Of a DNA stretch of 64,000 bases, positions 48,713 through 58,247 are shown piece by piece. The notes beneath the pieces are model-generated. The model saw only the letters and a program-made list of their open reading frames with translations, had not been told where the DNA came from and searched no databases. The stretch's first letter is position 1, and every line of letters begins with the position of its first letter. The position numbers and the translations under genes were made by a program. Source of the stretch: Motiliproteus sp. MSK22-1 (lineage in GTDB: Bacteria; Pseudomonadota; Gammaproteobacteria; Pseudomonadales; Balneatricaceae); NCBI RefSeq assembly GCF_001968815.1, contig NZ_MIEQ01000020.1, positions 1-64,000 on the forward strand, written 5' to 3'.

Positions 48713-49543
48713 GTGAGCAACGACAGGACTCCAGAGACAAGTCAATTACAACAGTTCATCCAACAGGAACGAAAACTGAAGCCCATTTTGCTTATGACCC
48801 ACGTGGTCTACGGCTACCCATCGATTGAAGACAGCATCAGGTTAATGGAAACCTTGCTGGAATCAGGTGTCGAGCTACTGGAGATCCAGTTTCCATTCTC
48901 TGACCCTATCGCAGATGGCCCATCCATACTTAACGCTTGCCATAAAGCCATCAACCACAGGCCGCAGCTTGACCATTGCCTCAAAGCAATCGAATCGTTC
49001 AAGCAGCGCTTTCCTAACAGTCGTATTTTATTGATGAGTTACCTTAACCCCCTTTATCGTTACGGTCTGTCAAAGCTGGTTAAGGAGGCTGCGACAGGGG
49101 TATCTGGACTCATTATTCCGGACCTGCCGCTGGAACAGGCTGAACAATATCGTAAGGACTGTGAATTGGCCGGAATTGATCCGATCTGGTTAATTACTCC
49201 GGATACCCCTGAGTCACGGCTAGTTCAACATTGTGAAGCGGCAACAGGGATGCTTTATTGTGTGAGTCGTAGGGGTGTAACAGGAAAAACCGACAGCCAG
49301 AAAGAAGATTCAAAACAAATACCAACTACAACGGTCAGTTTGCGCGACTACCTTGGTCTGGTAGCAGAAAAAAGCACTGTTCCACTGGCGGTCGGTTTTG
49401 GCATCAGGGAACGACACCAAATAACCATGTTACAAGGATTGGCGGATGTGGCAATCGTTGGTTCGGCGCTGCTTGACGCCTACGACAATGGCGGTCTAAG
49501 ACAGATCCGGCAGCTGATCACAACACTGCGCGGAAAAAACTGA
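48713..49543 (+). CDS. trpA: tryptophan synthase alpha chain, divergent
   Basis: TrpA cleaves indole-3-glycerol phosphate to indole for TrpB. The 276-residue TIM barrel keeps the two catalytic acids with correct spacing (Glu57 and Asp68 in EIQFPFSDPIADGP), SRRGVTG phosphate loop and GFGIRE. The usual TAGDP near the N terminus reads VYGYP, and IIPDLP replaces the more common AD(V/L)P. GTG start at 48713 has GGGAG nine bases upstream. A 95-bp spacer separates it from trpB, unusual since trpBA genes often overlap. Confidence 0.87.
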   Translation: MSNDRTPETSQLQQFIQQERKLKPILLMTHVVYGYPSIEDSIRLMETLLESGVELLEIQFPFSDPIADGPSILNACHKAINHRPQLDHCLKAIESFKQRFPNSRILLMSYLNPLYRYGLSKLVKEAATGVSGLIIPDLPLEQAEQYRKDCELAGIDPIWLITPDTPESRLVQHCEAATGMLYCVSRRGVTGKTDSQKEDSKQIPTTTVSLRDYLGLVAEKSTVPLAVGFGIRERHQITMLQGLADVAIVGSALLDAYDNGGLRQIRQLITTLRGKN

Positions 49544-49724
49544 CCGATCAACATTTGGGTCTCAACTTGCAACCACTGCACCCTATCCGGTTTTCAGGAT
49601 TAGTCCGGAGAGTCATATCCGCAAAGCCATGGGAACTATGGGTTTATTTCCACGGAATACAAGTTGAATTAAATTTGATTGAATTATGATCTACTTTCAT
49701 GTGATCTCGAGACCGGAAATAGGC

Positions 49725-49738
49725 TATAATCGCCGACC
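49725..49738 (+). promoter_or_regulatory. glyA -10 region
   Basis: TATAAT (49725-49730) followed by CGCCGACC, the same 14-base string as at smpB. Here the ATG is 50 bp further downstream, so the transcript has a normal leader. The -35 is not clear. Confidence 0.55.
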
Positions 49739-49788
49739 TTATTTTTGGGTGCTGGCCAAATTTCTATATCTCCAGGGGATAGCGAATA

Positions 49789-51042
49789 ATGTTGAACAAA
49801 GAGTTATCAATCGCCGAGTTCGATCCGGAACTGTTTTCCGCTATTGAAGCTGAACAAAAACGTCAGGAAGAACACATTGAGCTAATTGCTTCAGAGAACT
49901 ACGCAAGCCAGCGCTCTATGGCCGCACAGGGCTCATGTCTGACCAATAAATATGCGGAAGGCTACCCCAATAAGCGTTACTATGGCGGCTGTGAGCATGT
50001 TGATGTAATTGAGCAACTGGCTATTGACCGGGCCAAGGAACTGTTTGGCGCCGATTTTGCCAATGTTCAACCTCACTCTGGCTCTCAGGCCAACGCGGCT
50101 GTCTATATGGCCCTGTGTAAGCCTGGTGATACCATACTGGGAATGAGCCTGGCTCATGGCGGACACCTGACTCACGGTTCAGCAGTAAGCTTTTCCGGTC
50201 GTATCTACAATGCCGTTCAGTATGGCTTGAATGCTGAGACCGGAGAGATCGATTACGACGAAGTAGAGCGCCTTGCCCATGAGCATAAGCCTCGCATGAT
50301 TGTAGCTGGATTCTCGGCCTATTCTCGAATTGTCGACTGGCAGCGGTTCCGTGACATTGCTGATGCAGTTGGTGCCTATCTGTTTGTGGATATGGCTCAC
50401 GTTGCCGGTCTGGTTGCAGCTGGCGAGTACCCTTCTCCTGTCGCTATCGCCGACGTCACCACAACCACCACCCATAAAACACTGGGTGGTCCTCGTGGTG
50501 GTTTGATTCTGGCCAAAGCGAATGAAGAGCTGGAGAAAAAACTGAACTTTGCTGTTTTCCCTGAAAGCCAGGGAGGCCCTCTGATGCATGTAATCGCGGC
50601 CAAAGCAGTCTGCTTTAAAGAAGCGATGTCAGACGAATATAAAGCCTATCAGAAACAAGTTGTTATCAATGCTCAGGCGATGGTACGCGTAATGAAGGAG
50701 CGTGGTATCGACATCGTTTCTGATGGCACCGATGACCACCTGTTTCTGGTGGATCTGATCTCTAAAAACATTACTGGTAAAGACGCGGATGCCGCTCTGG
50801 GAAGAGCAAACATTACCGTCAACAAAAATTCCGTACCGAACGACCCTCGCTCTCCATTTGTAACAAGCGGACTGCGTATAGGATCACCTGCTATCACACG
50901 TCGTGGTTTCGGAGAGTCAGAAGTAATTGAGCTGACCGGCTGGATTTGTGATGTACTGGATGATATCGAAAACGAAGCGACAATTGAGCGTGTTAAGCAG
51001 CAGGTACTGGAACTCTGTGCCCGTTTCCCTGTTTACAAATAA
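49789..51042 (+). CDS. glyA: serine hydroxymethyltransferase
   Basis: GlyA interconverts serine and glycine with tetrahydrofolate, the main one-carbon source. The 417-residue protein has [18 protein letters not shown], the PLP lysine in [14 protein letters not shown] and the C-terminal [14 protein letters not shown]. The length is normal. It has its own promoter and terminator. Upstream spacer shows no glycine riboswitch. Its nrdR neighbour matches the glyA-nrdR-rib order of other gammaproteobacteria. Confidence 0.98.
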   Translation: MLNKELSIAEFDPELFSAIEAEQKRQEEHIELIASENYASQRSMAAQGSCLTNKYAEGYPNKRYYGGCEHVDVIEQLAIDRAKELFGADFANVQPHSGSQANAAVYMALCKPGDTILGMSLAHGGHLTHGSAVSFSGRIYNAVQYGLNAETGEIDYDEVERLAHEHKPRMIVAGFSAYSRIVDWQRFRDIADAVGAYLFVDMAHVAGLVAAGEYPSPVAIADVTTTTTHKTLGGPRGGLILAKANEELEKKLNFAVFPESQGGPLMHVIAAKAVCFKEAMSDEYKAYQKQVVINAQAMVRVMKERGIDIVSDGTDDHLFLVDLISKNITGKDADAALGRANITVNKNSVPNDPRSPFVTSGLRIGSPAITRRGFGESEVIELTGWICDVLDDIENEATIERVKQQVLELCARFPVYK

Positions 51043-51091
51043 ACTCAGGAAACAAAGTATAAACAGTAACAAGTGGCGCTAAAATGATGCT

Positions 51092-51123
51092 CAAAGCCCT
51101 GTCCTTTACTGGACGGGGCTTTG
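51092..51123 (+). terminator. intrinsic terminator after glyA
   Basis: CAAAGCCCTGTCC pairs with GGACGGGGCTTTG (13 bp with one G-U) around a six-base loop, followed by a T-rich tract. It lies 50 bp after the glyA stop. Confidence 0.88.
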
Positions 51124-51206
51124 TTGCTTTTGCTTAACGAGTAATAAGCGTAACAAAAACAACCCTGAATCATTAAAAAATACAAAATGCAGCTTTCAAA
51201 CCAGAG

Positions 51207-51231
51207 CTCAGATCTGCAGGTTAGATCTGAG
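51207..51231. repeat. inverted repeat upstream of nrdR
   Basis: CTCAGATCT and AGATCTGAG form a perfect 9-bp dyad with a seven-base spacer, 44 bp before nrdR, followed by six A on the plus strand. It could be a protein-binding site for the nrdR-rib promoter or a weak hairpin. Confidence 0.6.
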
Positions 51232-51274
51232 AAAAAATGGAAACTGCTTCGCTCTTAAACACAGGCCTGATGAC

Positions 51275-51880
51275 ATGCTATGCCCTTTTTGCAAAGCCAA
51301 TGAAACCAAGGTAATAGATTCGCGCTTAGTCGCCGAAGGTGAACAGGTTCGCCGCCGCCGTGAGTGCCTGTCCTGTAAAGAACGATATACCACCTACGAA
51401 GTTGCCGAGCTATTAATGCCGCGTGTCGTCAAGCAAGATGGCAGCCGTCAGCCCTTCGATGAACAGAAAATGCGCGCGGGTATATTACGCTCTTTGGAAA
51501 AACGCCCTGTCAGTACCGAAGAAATTGAATCCGCCATTAATAGAATCAAATACAGCCTGCGAGCCACCGGTGAACGGGAAGTAAAGTCTATGGACGTGGG
51601 TGAAGCGGTAATGACAGAGTTGCGTCGCCTTGACGAAGTCGCCTATGTCAGATTTGCCTCTGTATACAGAAGTTTTCAGGATCTGAATGAGTTTAAGGAA
51701 GAGATCGATAGGTTGTCATCCCAAAAACAGTCTTCAAACAGCCCTGCCTCAATAGCCAAGGTTTCTGCTAGCCGGAGTACTGATAATAAAAGTTCTGATA
51801 ATAAAACTACTGACAATAAAAGTGCAGGGAATAAAGCTACTGTAAACAAAAGCACTGAAAACAAGAGCACCGAGAACTAA
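51275..51880 (+). CDS. nrdR: transcriptional repressor NrdR with repetitive C-terminal tail
   Basis: NrdR represses ribonucleotide reductase genes, sensing ATP/dATP. It has the N-terminal zinc ribbon (CPFC...CLSC, residues 3-34), basic RRRRE, and the ATP-cone domain (residues 49-139). NrdR is normally about 150-160 residues; this one has 201. The extra residues form a low-complexity tail, of which 169-201 are six and a half copies of a five-residue unit of type TDNKS encoded by 15-bp repeats. ribD starts one base after the stop. Confidence 0.93.
   Translation: MLCPFCKANETKVIDSRLVAEGEQVRRRRECLSCKERYTTYEVAELLMPRVVKQDGSRQPFDEQKMRAGILRSLEKRPVSTEEIESAINRIKYSLRATGEREVKSMDVGEAVMTELRRLDEVAYVRFASVYRSFQDLNEFKEEIDRLSSQKQSSNSPASIAKVSASRSTDNKSSDNKTTDNKSAGNKATVNKSTENKSTEN
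51779..51877 (+). repeat. 15-bp coding tandem repeat in nrdR
   Basis: About 6.6 imperfect copies of a 15-bp unit encode xxNKS/T pentapeptides at the NrdR C terminus. The repeats stay in frame and avoid stops, ending exactly at the nrdR stop codon. Confidence 0.85.
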
Positions 51881-51881
51881 G

Positions 51882-53069
51882 ATGAGCCAATTCAGCCGCG
51901 AAGATAATGATTATATGGCTCGTGCCATAGAGTTGGCTAAAGAGGGCCTCTACACCACTCATCCCAACCCCAGAGTTGGCTGCGTACTGGTAAAAAACGG
52001 TGAAATCATCGGTGAAGGCTTCCACCTGAAAACCGGTGAGGGTCACGCGGAAGTGAATGCCCTGAAAGCGGCGGCGGGAAAAGCTCGGGGCGCTACTGCC
52101 TACGTAACCCTGGAGCCCTGTAGTCACCAGGGTCGTACCCCACCCTGCGCTGAAGGCTTAATTGCAGCAGGTATTAACAGGGTCGTTGCGGCAATGGAAG
52201 ACCCCAACCCCTTAGTTGCCGGTCGTGGTCATAGGCTACTTCAGCAGGCCGGAGTGGATACCTCCTGGGGCCTGCTCGAATCCGATGCCAGGGCTCTTAA
52301 TCCGGGATTTATCAAGCGTATGTCAACGGGACTGCCCTTTGTAAGGATTAAGCAGGCCATGAGTTTGGACGGCCGAACGGCAATGGCCTCTGGAGAATCC
52401 CAGTGGATCACCGGCTCAACAGCCAGAGGCGATGTTCAGCTGTTACGTGCCAGCAGCTCTGCAATACTGACAGGAATAGGAACTGTCGTTCAGGATAATC
52501 CGGCAATGACCATCCGTCCTGAGCAACTGCCGCTGGCCAACGCGGCAGAACTCTGCAACAGACAGCCGTTACGCGTCATTATGGACTCCAGTTTACAGAT
52601 TTCACCAGCAGCAAAAATTCTTCAGCCCCCTGGCAAAGCCGTTATTTTTTATCGCCACGCAGACGAGAGTAAGGTCCAGCAACTTAACCAAAGCAATGTC
52701 ACATTGGTTCAACTTGCGGAGTTAGCCCCTATCACCGTATTAAAATGGCTGGCAGAACAACGGGAATGCAATGAACTGTTGATTGAGGCCGGAGCCAAAC
52801 TTTCAGGTGCTTTTACTCAGGCCGGTTTAGTCGATGAATGGATTATCTATATCGCACCTAAATTACTTGGCAGCCAGGCGCGTCCTCTGTTTCACCTGCC
52901 AGGCATAGAACAGATGTCTCAGCAGATAGCCCTTCAGCAGGTCGATCTGAAAACACTTGGTGAGGATATCCGTATCTGCTATCAACCCGCCTCCTCCCCG
53001 ACACCAGATTCCCCCCAGCCTGAGCGCCCAGTGGCGGAAAGCAACAGTTCACAACGAAAGGAGTGCTAA
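51882..53069 (+). CDS. ribD: riboflavin biosynthesis deaminase/reductase RibD
   Basis: RibD deaminates and then reduces the pyrimidine intermediate of riboflavin synthesis. The N-terminal CMP/dCMP deaminase domain has the zinc site (His55-Ala-Glu57, Cys80, Cys89 in HAEVNAL and PCSHQGRTPPC); the C-terminal reductase (about residues 150-365) has VRIKQAMSLDGRTA and LLIEAGAKLSGAF. The last 25 residues are proline/serine-rich. It lies one base after nrdR and one base before ribE. Confidence 0.96.
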   Translation: MSQFSREDNDYMARAIELAKEGLYTTHPNPRVGCVLVKNGEIIGEGFHLKTGEGHAEVNALKAAAGKARGATAYVTLEPCSHQGRTPPCAEGLIAAGINRVVAAMEDPNPLVAGRGHRLLQQAGVDTSWGLLESDARALNPGFIKRMSTGLPFVRIKQAMSLDGRTAMASGESQWITGSTARGDVQLLRASSSAILTGIGTVVQDNPAMTIRPEQLPLANAAELCNRQPLRVIMDSSLQISPAAKILQPPGKAVIFYRHADESKVQQLNQSNVTLVQLAELAPITVLKWLAEQRECNELLIEAGAKLSGAFTQAGLVDEWIIYIAPKLLGSQARPLFHLPGIEQMSQQIALQQVDLKTLGEDIRICYQPASSPTPDSPQPERPVAESNSSQRKEC

Positions 53070-53070
53070 G

Positions 53071-53778
53071 ATGTTTACCGGTATAATTGAAGCTCTGGGA
53101 ACTGTCGCCGACGCCCGCATGCAAGGTGGAGATCTGCGCCTGCGAATAAAAACAGGAAGCCTGGATCTGGCCGATGTGAAACTGGGAGACAGTATTGCTG
53201 TCAATGGCGTCTGCCTGACTGCGGTGGAACTGCCCGGTGATGGATTTTGGGCGGATGTTTCACGGGAAACATTAGCTCATACCAAATTTGAACAGTTCCG
53301 CACCGGAGATCGGGTAAACTTAGAAAAAGCACTGACTCCAACCAGTCGATTGGGTGGACACATAGTCAGCGGCCATGTAGACGGATTCGGCACCATAGCA
53401 GATAAGCAGGATGACGGCCGATCGATTCGTTTCCGAATTAAAGCACCACAAAACCTGGCCCGTTATATTGCACCTAAGGGTTCAATCTGTGTCGATGGTG
53501 TCAGTTTGACTGTAAATGCAGTGGAGGGAGCCTTGTTTGAGCTGAATATCGTCCCCCATACGCTAGAAGAAACCCTGATTAAGTATTACAGTGTCGGCCA
53601 AAATGTAAATTTGGAAGTAGATCTGATTGCTCGCTACCTGGAGAGATTGCTACAACCCTCTCAACAAGGGGAGCATTCAGATGACCGTCATAGCAGCTCA
53701 GATGACTCCAACTCATCGAAGGCCGGAAACCTGACGGAAACGTTCCTGGCACAGCATGGTTTTATCGGCCGTCGATAG
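53071..53778 (+). CDS. ribE: riboflavin synthase alpha chain
   Basis: Riboflavin synthase dismutates two molecules of lumazine to riboflavin. The protein begins MFTGIIEALGTV, the hallmark start, with AAAGGAG seven bases upstream; it has two lumazine-binding repeats (VNGVCLTAV and VDGVSLTVN segments). The 235-residue length is slightly above the usual 215-220 because of a serine-rich linker near the C terminus (HSSSDDSNSSK). Confidence 0.96.
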   Translation: MFTGIIEALGTVADARMQGGDLRLRIKTGSLDLADVKLGDSIAVNGVCLTAVELPGDGFWADVSRETLAHTKFEQFRTGDRVNLEKALTPTSRLGGHIVSGHVDGFGTIADKQDDGRSIRFRIKAPQNLARYIAPKGSICVDGVSLTVNAVEGALFELNIVPHTLEETLIKYYSVGQNVNLEVDLIARYLERLLQPSQQGEHSDDRHSSSDDSNSSKAGNLTETFLAQHGFIGRR

Positions 53779-53844
53779 TTTTAGATATCGGTTTCCGACT
53801 CATTTAATGAACGCTTTTTAACAAACACGAGAACAGGTAGACCC

Positions 53845-54957
53845 ATGGCGCTCAATACAACTACAGAAATCATTGAAGACATTCGCCAAGGCAAGATGGT
53901 CATCCTGATGGATGACGAAGATCGCGAAAATGAAGGTGATCTGATCATCGCAGCTGAAAAAGTTCGCAGTGAAGATATTAACTTCATGGCAACTCACGCG
54001 CGGGGGTTGATCTGCCTTACCCTAACTCAGGAACATTGCAAACACCTGAACCTGCCGTTGATGGTTCAGGATAATGGCGCACAGTTTTCTACTCATTTCA
54101 CTGTCTCTATTGAAGCAGCAGAGGGTGTAACAACAGGAATATCGGCTGCGGACAGGGCTCATACGGTTCGCACCGCAGTAGCCGCAAATGCCAAGCCTGA
54201 AGATATCGTCCAACCCGGCCATATTTTTCCATTGATGGCTCAGCCCGGAGGAGTGTTGATCCGTGCAGGCCATACAGAGGCTGGATGTGATCTGGCTCGA
54301 CTGGCTGGTTGTACACCGGCTGCTGCAATTGTCGAGATAATGAATGATGACGGGACCATGGCTCGCCGCCCTGACCTGGAGGTCTTTGCCGAAAAGCATA
54401 ACCTTAAGATCGGGACCATTGCCGATCTCATCCATTATCGAACCCTGAACGAGCACACGGTAGAACGGTCCGGCCAATATCAATTGCCTACCGAATATGG
54501 TGTTTTTGAAGTCACCTGCTACAAAGACACAACCCAGGGGGCGACCCACTTGGCCCTGGCCATGGGTGAGTTTACCGAAAACGATCCGACACTTGTCCGT
54601 GTACATATGGCAGACCCGCTAAGAGATGTTATCGGAGTGCACAACGAGAATGATCCTAAATGGACCTTGCGTTCTTCACTGCAACGGGTAGCCGAAGAGG
54701 GTAAAGGAGTTGTAGTACTGCTGGGCGACAACGACCCAGAGGACCTGAGCGCCTGCCTGGATGCCTATCTCAATCAACGTCCACTTAAAAACATCAATAC
54801 TGATGGGGCAGGTACTTATCTGACCATCGGTACCGGTTCTCAGATTCTACGTGATCTTGGCATCGGAAAAATGCGTCTGCTTAGCGCTCCAACCAAATTT
54901 AACGCTTTGTCCGGCTTCGATCTGGAGATCGTCGAATTCATTCCCTGCGAAGCCTGA
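53845..54957 (+). CDS. ribB: 3,4-dihydroxy-2-butanone-4-phosphate synthase with degenerate GTP cyclohydrolase II domain (RibBX)
   Basis: The N-terminal half (about residues 1-205) is RibB, with the acidic metal-binding [13 protein letters not shown] and [13 protein letters not shown]; it makes the four-carbon precursor from ribulose-5-phosphate. The C-terminal half resembles GTP cyclohydrolase II but lacks its zinc cysteines: the region that should read HSECLTGD...CDCG is [17 protein letters not shown]. So GTP cyclohydrolase activity is not expected here and is provided by ribA at 58504. The length is 370 residues. Confidence 0.95.
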   Translation: MALNTTTEIIEDIRQGKMVILMDDEDRENEGDLIIAAEKVRSEDINFMATHARGLICLTLTQEHCKHLNLPLMVQDNGAQFSTHFTVSIEAAEGVTTGISAADRAHTVRTAVAANAKPEDIVQPGHIFPLMAQPGGVLIRAGHTEAGCDLARLAGCTPAAAIVEIMNDDGTMARRPDLEVFAEKHNLKIGTIADLIHYRTLNEHTVERSGQYQLPTEYGVFEVTCYKDTTQGATHLALAMGEFTENDPTLVRVHMADPLRDVIGVHNENDPKWTLRSSLQRVAEEGKGVVVLLGDNDPEDLSACLDAYLNQRPLKNINTDGAGTYLTIGTGSQILRDLGIGKMRLLSAPTKFNALSGFDLEIVEFIPCEA

Positions 54958-54983
54958 TTACTTAACTATATAGGACTCTTTCA

Positions 54984-55457
54984 ATGACAATTCAGACAAT
55001 TGAAGGCACTTTCACCGAAAATGATGGCCGCTATGCGATCGTTGTTGGTCGTTTCAACAGCTTTGTAGTAGAAAGCCTGGTAGAAGGTGCTGTTGATACC
55101 TTGAAACGCCATGGTATTGGTGAAGAGAATATCCGCATCGTTCGGGTTCCCGGTGCGTTTGAAATTCCTCTGGCAGTAAAGAAGCTGGCAGAACAGAAAA
55201 AGGACGACGCGATTATCGCCCTGGGCGCTGTTATTCGTGGCGGCACTCCGCACTTTGAATATGTCAGCGCAGAAAGCTCCAAGGGTGTCGGCCAGGTTTC
55301 ATTGGAGTACGGCATTCCAGTGGCTAACGGTATTCTCACGGTAAATTCCATCGAACAGGCTATCGAACGCTCAGGCACCAAAGCTGGTAACAAGGGCTCA
55401 GAAGCGGCACTGACTGCGCTTGAGATGGTTAGTGTCATGCGCCAGCTAGAGGTATAG
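54984..55457 (+). CDS. ribH: 6,7-dimethyl-8-ribityllumazine synthase
   Basis: Lumazine synthase joins the RibB and RibD products and assembles into icosahedral or pentameric shells. The 157-residue protein has the FNSFVVESL substrate segment, [29 protein letters not shown] with the catalytic His, and [14 protein letters not shown]. It follows ribBX by 26 bp and precedes nusB, the usual ribH-nusB pair. Confidence 0.97.
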   Translation: MTIQTIEGTFTENDGRYAIVVGRFNSFVVESLVEGAVDTLKRHGIGEENIRIVRVPGAFEIPLAVKKLAEQKKDDAIIALGAVIRGGTPHFEYVSAESSKGVGQVSLEYGIPVANGILTVNSIEQAIERSGTKAGNKGSEAALTALEMVSVMRQLEV

Positions 55458-55461
55458 GCGG

Positions 55462-55971
55462 GTGACTGACTCTCAAAACACCCCGACTCCAAAAGATCCC
55501 AAGCGCTCTGAGCAATCGAAGAAGGCTAAAAAACCTTCAAAAACCCAGATGCGACGTGAAGCACGTAACTTTGCCCTGCAGGCCCTTTACCAGTGGCATA
55601 TGGCTGGCTCAACCCTGAACGAAATAGAAGCAGAGTTTCGTGCCGAGCGAGATTTGAGTCAGGTCGATATTGCCCTGTTCAGTGAACTACTGCATGGCAT
55701 TCCTGCTCAGGTTGCAGAACTGGATCAGAAAATCACCCCCTGCCTTGATCGCACCCTGGATGAGCTCGATCCAATCGAGCTCAACGTCCTGCGTATTGGG
55801 ACTTTTGAACTGGCCAGTCGCCTTTCTGTTCCCTACCGGGTGGCAATCAACGAATCGGTCAACCTGGCTAAGACTTTTGGTGCAACGGACAGTCACAAGT
55901 ATGTCAATGGTGTTCTGGATAAACTGGCAAAATCATTGCGTTCTGCCGAAGTAAACGCAGCAAGACCGTAG
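55462..55971 (+). CDS. nusB: transcription antitermination factor NusB
   Basis: NusB binds boxA RNA with ribosomal protein S10 to prevent termination in rrn operons; a boxA is seen at 230-241 in this window. The 169-residue protein starts with GTG and a lysine-rich tail, then the helical core ([58 protein letters not shown] cited in parts). It lies four bases after ribH and nine before thiL. Confidence 0.96.
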   Translation: MTDSQNTPTPKDPKRSEQSKKAKKPSKTQMRREARNFALQALYQWHMAGSTLNEIEAEFRAERDLSQVDIALFSELLHGIPAQVAELDQKITPCLDRTLDELDPIELNVLRIGTFELASRLSVPYRVAINESVNLAKTFGATDSHKYVNGVLDKLAKSLRSAEVNAARP

Positions 55972-55980
55972 CCGCAAGCG

Positions 55981-56970
55981 ATGTCAATTTCGGAGTTTTC
56001 TCTGATAGAGCGTTATTTCACCTCATTGGAACAACAACCCAATGGGGTGGCACTCGGCATCGGCGATGATTGCGCCCTCCTTGAAGTGCCTGATGGATAC
56101 CAACTTGCGGTATCCATCGACACGTTGGTGGAAGGTGTCCATTTTTTGCCAGGAACGCCGGCGGAACATATCGCCAGTCGTGTGTTTGGGGCCTGTCTCA
56201 GTGATTTGGCAGCTATGGGAGCAGAGCCGGCCTGGATTACCCTGGCGCTCACTATCCCCAGGGCGAGTGAAGACTGGCTTGAAGGCTTCAGTCGTGCTCT
56301 TTCTCAAAAAATGACAACTTTCAATGTGACGCTTGTCGGTGGTGACACCACCCGTGGTCACCTGACCATCAGCATGCAAGTTCATGGCTGGGTACCCAAA
56401 GGACAAGCCCTGCAAAGAAACACTGCAAAAATCAATGACTACGTCTTTGTCAGTGGTACGCTAGGCGACTCAGCAGCTGGATTGGATCAGCTCAAAACAG
56501 GATCCGATAAGACTGCCGAGCACAGGCTCGACAAAAAGAACAACCAGCGGGATTATTTGATCCAACGCTTTCAACACCCGGAGCCACGTATATCCACCGG
56601 ACTGGCAATCAGAACTTTTGCCAGTGCTGCTATCGATATTTCCGATGGTTTACTGGCAGATCTGGGGCATATTCTTGAACAAAGTAAGGTTGGTGCGACT
56701 ATAGAGGAAGACCTCCTGCCCATTTCCAACGCACTCGCCGAAAACTACGATCAACAGCAAGTTCAGCGCTGGGCACTCACGGGAGGCGAAGATTTTGAAC
56801 TCTGTTTCTGTATTCCTGAGATTCAAATGGAGAGTTTTCAACAGGCCCTTGAAGGACATCCTGTAAAACTGACCTGTATTGGCCAGCTCACAAAGCAACA
56901 AGGCATCATTCTGAAATCAAGAAATGGAAAAACTAAACCGGTAGCAGCCCAAGGCTACGAACATTTCTAA
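55981..56970 (+). CDS. thiL: thiamine-monophosphate kinase
   Basis: ThiL makes thiamine diphosphate from thiamine monophosphate. The 329-residue protein has the PurM-like fold: GIGDDCALLEVPDG, SIDTLVEGVHF, FGACLSDLAAMGA, VGGDTTRG and the C-terminal AIDISDGLLADLGHI and GGEDFELCF. A short charged insertion (KTAEHRLDKKNNQRD) lies in the middle. It follows nusB, the conserved nusB-thiL-pgpA order. Confidence 0.96.
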   Translation: MSISEFSLIERYFTSLEQQPNGVALGIGDDCALLEVPDGYQLAVSIDTLVEGVHFLPGTPAEHIASRVFGACLSDLAAMGAEPAWITLALTIPRASEDWLEGFSRALSQKMTTFNVTLVGGDTTRGHLTISMQVHGWVPKGQALQRNTAKINDYVFVSGTLGDSAAGLDQLKTGSDKTAEHRLDKKNNQRDYLIQRFQHPEPRISTGLAIRTFASAAIDISDGLLADLGHILEQSKVGATIEEDLLPISNALAENYDQQQVQRWALTGGEDFELCFCIPEIQMESFQQALEGHPVKLTCIGQLTKQQGIILKSRNGKTKPVAAQGYEHF

Positions 56971-57002
56971 GCCTGAACATCTTAATCAATAGGAAATCAA
57001 CC

Positions 57003-57491
57003 GTGTCCTCAGCCACCAAACCTGTCCAAATAAAACCTGACTGGCGTAACCCCATACACCTGCTGGCGTTTGGTTTTGGCAGTGGTGCAGCCTCCTTTGC
57101 CCCCGGCACCTGGGGGACAGTTGCAGCGTTGCTTCCCTATTATTTTTTGCAGGACCTTAGTCTACTCCCCTACCTTGCGGTCATTGTCATCAGCTTCCTG
57201 GCCGGTATCTACATCTGCGGCCAGACCTCCAAAGACCTGAAGGTGCACGACCATGGGGGTATTGTCTGGGATGAGTTTGTCGGCCTGTGGATAACACTCA
57301 TGGCTGTACCGACGGGTTGGCACTGGGTCGCATTGGGTTTTGTGCTTTTTCGAATTTTTGATATCGCCAAACCCTGGCCTATACGATGGGCCGACAGACA
57401 GGTCTCTGGTGGCTTCGGTATTATGCTGGACGACGTGCTGGCGGGGATCTACGCCTGGATAGTCTTACAGTTAATTATCCTGATGTTCTAG
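57003..57491 (+). CDS. pgpA: phosphatidylglycerophosphatase A
   Basis: PgpA dephosphorylates phosphatidylglycerol phosphate in the inner membrane. The 162-residue protein has GFGSGAASFAPGTWGTVAAL, the HDHGGIVWDEFVGLWITL metal-binding segment and a final DDVLAGIYAW. GTG start at 57003 with AGGAA seven bases upstream. Four hydrophobic helices are visible. It is the last gene of the rib-nusB-thiL-pgpA run and is convergent with the next gene. Confidence 0.95.
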   Translation: MSSATKPVQIKPDWRNPIHLLAFGFGSGAASFAPGTWGTVAALLPYYFLQDLSLLPYLAVIVISFLAGIYICGQTSKDLKVHDHGGIVWDEFVGLWITLMAVPTGWHWVALGFVLFRIFDIAKPWPIRWADRQVSGGFGIMLDDVLAGIYAWIVLQLIILMF

Positions 57492-57560
57492 AAACGATGT
57501 TCCAGAACATTCGATAGACTGGAAACAGGGTAACCTGGATCGGAACATATTAACGGGAAT

Positions 57561-58247
57561 TTATTCTTTTCTTATTTCCAGTACCGATAACCAGTGACGC
57601 GCATCCAGCAAATTAGCCAATGCATAAGCCAGGCGACTGAAGGCACAGGCCAGTAACAGCTGGCGAACCGCCAGCTGGTCTTGCGAAGAGATATAGCTGC
57701 CATTACTCAAAAGCGGTAAAGCAAAGGTAAAGCTTGCTTGCCACTCAATCGGTAATAACAGCAGATGAACGGCAGCCCCGGTCAACAGACTAACCAACGC
57801 AACAAACAGTAACAGACCGGCTACCGGTGGTACCATAAAAGCCATAATCAACCCGGTAAGCAGAGCACCGGAACCTATTTGCTCTCCCAGTCGTGCTAAA
57901 GCCAGCAATCCATCACGAAACTTCAGCAACGAATTGTTATTCCGATCCTGCAGGGCATGGCCAAATTCAAAAGCCACACGCACCACCGCTGTCAAACTAC
58001 GAGCCCTCATAGTCTGCTCTGTAAGACTGATCACCTTGGTGAATGGGTTATAATGACTTCGACGATGGGCCTGTTTCAGCTTTACCCTGACCAGAGGCAA
58101 ATGAACCATAAGATGCTGGGCTAACTGCCCACCTGTACCAGGGATGTCCCTTCGTTGATGACTGTGTTTGAAAAAAATATACCTCGCCCACAGTTTTGGC
58201 GCTACCAGCAACAACAGGATTGATAAGCCAATGATGAGTAGGTCCAT
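57561..58247 (-). CDS. YugP-like membrane zinc peptidase homologue, active-site histidine lost
   Basis: A 228-residue protein with an N-terminal helix, two further membrane helices (about residues 125-165) and the layout of the neutral zinc metallopeptidase YugP (Zn_peptidase_2) family: SHYNPFTKVISLTEQ where family members read DHYDPxxxxxxLSE, and LLLPIEWQASF near the helices. The family zinc motif HExGH is here FEFGH (residues 93-97), so the first zinc ligand is replaced by Phe while Glu and the second His remain. Enzymatic activity is therefore doubtful. It is convergent with pgpA. Confidence 0.75.
   Translation of the reverse strand: MDLLIIGLSILLLLVAPKLWARYIFFKHSHQRRDIPGTGGQLAQHLMVHLPLVRVKLKQAHRRSHYNPFTKVISLTEQTMRARSLTAVVRVAFEFGHALQDRNNNSLLKFRDGLLALARLGEQIGSGALLTGLIMAFMVPPVAGLLLFVALVSLLTGAAVHLLLLPIEWQASFTFALPLLSNGSYISSQDQLAVRQLLLACAFSRLAYALANLLDARHWLSVLEIRKE

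Noticed and set aside
49544-49788. Glycine riboswitch upstream of glyA
   Set aside because: No tandem aptamer-like architecture is visible in this 245-bp spacer, only a -10 box and a short leader.
51043-51274. FMN riboswitch ahead of the rib cluster
   Set aside because: The conserved RFN element (multi-branched with its typical AGGGT and GATTCGG-type boxes) is not recognisable here, nor before ribB at 53779-53844 or ribA at 58248-58503.
51779-51877. CRISPR-like array
   Set aside because: The 15-bp units are contiguous coding repeats in nrdR without spacers. The same applies to the 17-22 bp repeats at 30117, 44434 and 59101: they have no unique spacers and no cas genes nearby.
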